A stretch of DNA of 43,466 nt from Cellvibrionaceae bacterium (GTDB lineage Bacteria > Pseudomonadota > Gammaproteobacteria > Pseudomonadales > Cellvibrionaceae). Under the pieces are notes generated by a model. It was not told the DNA's origin, searched no databases, and worked only from the letters and a program-made list of their open reading frames with translations. The stretch spans positions 1 to 43,466 of the forward strand of contig JAOXRT010000026.1 of NCBI GenBank assembly GCA_025800365.1. The letters are read 5' to 3'. Shown in pieces: positions 40,976 through 43,466 of the stretch; position 1 is the stretch's first letter; each line of letters begins with the position of its first letter. Made by a program: the position numbers and the translations under genes.

Positions 40976-42328
40976 ATGATTTTTAGAAAGAAAATGAAGC
41001 GACAGGCTGGTTTTAGTCTGTGTGGATTATTGCTTCTGACGCTATCCATTAGCGATTTGTCGATGGCTGCTACGGCCGACGATACCCAGAGCATTGGCGA
41101 ATCGAAAACCGCTCTCGCTGAAGGGCTGATAATCCAAAAAATTGGCCTGACCCAAGCATTAGCGAAGGCCTTGGAGCAAAACCCGCGCTTGACTCAATAC
41201 CCGATGTACTTGCGTCAGTACGATCTTAAGAAGTTAATCGCCAGCCGAAAGCCGGCCTGGGAGCTGAGCGTAGCGGCTGAAAATGTTTTAGGGTCTGGTG
41301 AGTTCAGCGGGATCGATAGTGCCGAAATCAGCGTTATGGTTCAGCGCCTATTTGAATCAGCAGGCAAAGCCGAGAAACGCGCACAACTGGTTGATAGTGA
41401 GCTGCAATTAGAGCAGCAATCGTATCAGAGCTTAAAGCTTGAGGTACTAGCTGACACCCGACGAAGCTACTTTCAATTGCAGAAGCTACAGTTGCTTGAA
41501 GCTTGGGCGAAAGACAACTTGAAGCAACAACTTGCTGCTTTAAAGACAGTTCAACGCTTGGCGAGGGCTGGCGCTATTAATCAGGCCGATAAACACAAAA
41601 TGCGCCTGCAAGTTGAAGCGAGCCAGAGCTTAAAGAAAAACATTCAGGCGGAATTGGCTGTGCAGAGCATGCGTCTGCAAGGCTTATGGAGTAGCTTGGA
41701 TACGTCGGCAGCCGAGCTTGCTGATGACAGGCAATGGCGAGTAGAGCTGCTAGCCGAGCTACCTAAGGCGCCAAGTAAAGCAGATATATTGTCAGGCCTA
41801 GATTCCGCACCTGATTATCTAGTAGCTAATGCCAAGAGCCGGGTGGCCCAATCGGCTTGGCAGTTAAGCAATAGCTTGCAGCAGCTGGATTTTAACGTGG
41901 GAGTAGGTCTGCGGCGTTTTCAATCTAGCCGCGATCAAGCCCTGTTGCTTGAGTTCTCTATACCCTTACAGCAGGCCCAACGCGCCAAAGCGGATATCAA
42001 ACTTAGCCACAGCGACTGGCAAATTAAGCAGGCCGAGCAGGCGCAATTGCGTTGGCAATTGCAACAACGCTTGTTGTTGTTGCGACAGTCCTTGCTGAAT
42101 GATCAGGCACAAATGTCGCGTATCAAAAAGCAGCTATTACCCGAAGCGCAAAATTACCAAGGTGCCGCAAAGCTCGCCTACGAGGCTGGTCAGTACACTT
42201 TGCTGCAGTGGTTAGATGCGCAAGTTGAGGTGGCTGATATCAAGCGCCAACTTATCGAAATACAAGGCGACTACTGGAACAAGTGGATCGAGCTTGAACG
42301 CCTTATTGGTCGTAGTACGGCCAACTAA
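40976..42328 (+). CDS. TolC-family outer membrane channel (CzcC-like)
   Basis: 450-residue outer-membrane efflux protein. The ATG at 40976 has GGAG 6 bases upstream; a GTG four codons earlier is less likely. After a signal ending near LSMA, the protein has the repeated OEP pattern with coiled-coil helices (about residues 140-230 and 300-390; many Gln, Leu and Ala) and LTQALAKALEQNPRLTQYP at the entry. It is the channel component of an RND complex with the adaptor that follows 15 bases later. The neighbouring metal-binding proteins indicate a CzcCBA-type export of divalent cations. Confidence 0.9.
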   Translation: MIFRKKMKRQAGFSLCGLLLLTLSISDLSMAATADDTQSIGESKTALAEGLIIQKIGLTQALAKALEQNPRLTQYPMYLRQYDLKKLIASRKPAWELSVAAENVLGSGEFSGIDSAEISVMVQRLFESAGKAEKRAQLVDSELQLEQQSYQSLKLEVLADTRRSYFQLQKLQLLEAWAKDNLKQQLAALKTVQRLARAGAINQADKHKMRLQVEASQSLKKNIQAELAVQSMRLQGLWSSLDTSAAELADDRQWRVELLAELPKAPSKADILSGLDSAPDYLVANAKSRVAQSAWQLSNSLQQLDFNVGVGLRRFQSSRDQALLLEFSIPLQQAQRAKADIKLSHSDWQIKQAEQAQLRWQLQQRLLLLRQSLLNDQAQMSRIKKQLLPEAQNYQGAAKLAYEAGQYTLLQWLDAQVEVADIKRQLIEIQGDYWNKWIELERLIGRSTAN

Positions 42329-42343
42329 ACAGGATTTAGTCAT

Positions 42344-43466
42344 ATGAAATCAAATCTGAAATTAAGTCAGTTTTTAATGTTGCTGCCTTTGCTAATCACT
42401 TTAGTTTTTAGTGCCAATGTATCTGCTGGTGATCATGATCATGGTGGTCAGGCAGCCGAAGAAGAACAAAAAGGCCCACGTGGTGGCAAGTTATTAATGG
42501 ATGGCGATATCTCTGCAGAGATTACCGTTTTTGAAACGGGCGTGCCGCCAGAAATGCGTGTTTTTGTTTACCGCTCGGGTGAGCTAATCGCAGCGAGTCA
42601 ATCGCAATTAAAAATGGAGTTACATCGTATTGATGGGCAGGTAGATCGCTTGAGCTTTTTGCCAGAGGGGGATTATCTTCGCGGTCAGCAAACGGTTATC
42701 GAACCTCATTCCTATGATGTCAAAGTAGAACTGAGTTTGAATGGTAAGACCTATCGCTGGGCCTATGAGAGCCATGAAGGGCGCAGTACCATCAATGATG
42801 CAATGCTTAAAGCTTCGGGCATCGAGCTGGCAACCGCTTCCCCGCAAACCCTTGATATTAAACGCCAACTATTTGGTGTTATCGAAGCGCCTGTTGATCG
42901 CCAAGCGGGAGTTTATGCGCCTTATCCCAGTATGCTTGAGAAAATCCATGTCAGCATTGGCGAGAAAGTAAAAGCCGGACAGAAAATTGCCACTTTGCGC
43001 AACATAAAAACGCTGCAGCAATACACGATTAAAGCCCCAATCGCCGGCGAAGTGACCGATTGGATGGCGAGCCTTGGTCAACGTATCGATGAAGAAGCGA
43101 TTGCCAAAGTGGTAGATCTGTCATCCGTGTGGGTAGAGATGTCTGCTTTCCCGGAAGATATCGAACAGTTGGCATTAGGACAGCCAGTAACTGTGGCTGA
43201 TATGCACCAGCATGAAAAAGCCTTGGGCGAAATTATTTATATCGCACCACAAATGACAGGGGGGCATATTGCTCGCGCTCGTGCCTTAATCGATAACAGC
43301 GACGGCCATTGGCGCCCAGGTATGCATGTAAAAGCGGATATTCGTACTGCTCAAAAGCCGGTAGCGCTAGCAGTTCGAAATGAAGCCTTGCAGAGCTTTA
43401 GGGATTTTACCGTAGTGTTTGCGCGTTTTGGTGAGCAGTTTGAGGTACGTATGTTAGAGCTTGGCG
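42344..43466 (+). CDS. RND efflux periplasmic adaptor (CzcB-like), 3' end cut by window
   Basis: Frame open to the right edge, 374 residues present. AGGA lies 9 bases before the ATG. The signal peptide ends near NVSAG, and a short metal-binding N-terminus follows (GDHDHGGQAAEEEQKGPRGGKLL). The adaptor has the lipoyl/biotinyl half motifs (KIHVSIGEKVKAGQKIATL and IKAPIAGEVTDWMASLGQRI) and beta-barrel segments (WVEMSAFPEDIEQLALGQPVTV). The N-terminal domain before the lipoyl part is the type found in CzcB and CusB-like adaptors of heavy-metal RND pumps. The inner-membrane CzcA pump is expected just past the window. Confidence 0.9.
   Translation, partial: MKSNLKLSQFLMLLPLLITLVFSANVSAGDHDHGGQAAEEEQKGPRGGKLLMDGDISAEITVFETGVPPEMRVFVYRSGELIAASQSQLKMELHRIDGQVDRLSFLPEGDYLRGQQTVIEPHSYDVKVELSLNGKTYRWAYESHEGRSTINDAMLKASGIELATASPQTLDIKRQLFGVIEAPVDRQAGVYAPYPSMLEKIHVSIGEKVKAGQKIATLRNIKTLQQYTIKAPIAGEVTDWMASLGQRIDEEAIAKVVDLSSVWVEMSAFPEDIEQLALGQPVTVADMHQHEKALGEIIYIAPQMTGGHIARARALIDNSDGHWRPGMHVKADIRTAQKPVALAVRNEALQSFRDFTVVFARFGEQFEVRMLELG

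Overview
The window looks like a chromosomal segment from a marine-type gammaproteobacterium. Evidence for this is moderate GC by eye, a TonB-dependent receptor with an EEIIVTAQK-type N-terminus, several ACAD/SDR catabolic genes, and an arsC-wrbA-DUF2069 / YihY / thioredoxin neighbourhood that I recall from Pseudomonas. A Cellvibrionales or Spongiibacteraceae-like host is my guess from gene style only; there is no rRNA or tRNA to confirm it. No phage, CRISPR array, transposase gene or integrase is visible.

Layout. 1-5.3 kb: 3'-truncated sppA, then a minus-strand arsC-wrbA-DUF2069 operon, diverging from a YihY-family membrane protein followed by a thioredoxin-like lipoprotein. 5.5-8.3 kb: a TonB-dependent receptor and a convergent small secreted FN3-like protein, separated by a strong hairpin. 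8.6-11.6 kb: a GbsR/MarR-type regulator and a cyanide-insensitive-type bd oxidase (cydAB). 11.7-12.6 kb: a lipoprotein alpha/beta hydrolase bracketed by copies of a short palindromic repeat. 12.6-19.6 kb: a minus-strand catabolic cluster (histidine phosphatase, ACAD10/11-like acyl-CoA dehydrogenase, APH-type kinase, quinone oxidoreductase, two SDRs) diverging from a LysR regulator, with a LysR-type box between them. This resembles a split-gene version of the 4-hydroxyacyl-CoA route of mammalian ACAD10/11 and bacterial Lva proteins.

19.6-22.7 kb: response regulator, sensor kinase and membrane-anchored DJ-1/PfpI protein. Both upstream regions carry a TTTCAC-N5-TTTCAC direct repeat that matches the published CreB/BlrA tag. 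22.7-29.2 kb: ABC ATPase (preceded by a hexamer repeat), LysE exporter, epoxide-hydrolase-like protein, NhaA antiporter, HD hydrolase, ThrE-type exporter and a small lipoprotein. 29.2-34.5 kb: two secreted peptidases (M1 aminopeptidase, S9 dipeptidyl peptidase) in a region rich in unexplained inverted repeats and multi-hairpin elements. 34.5-40.2 kb: two GNAT acetyltransferases, TetR diverging from a Tat-exported amidase, a diguanylate cyclase and an OmpA-like lipoprotein. 40.4 kb to the end: a His-rich exported protein, a CzcC-like outer membrane channel and a CzcB-like adaptor cut by the window edge, which suggests a heavy-metal RND efflux operon continuing to the right.

Most genes are ordinary. 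The points worth a second look are the ACAD/kinase module, the duplicated response-regulator box, the palindromic repeat family (one copy translated inside cydA), and the structured intergenic elements around 29.3, 31.6-32.0 and 34.4 kb.
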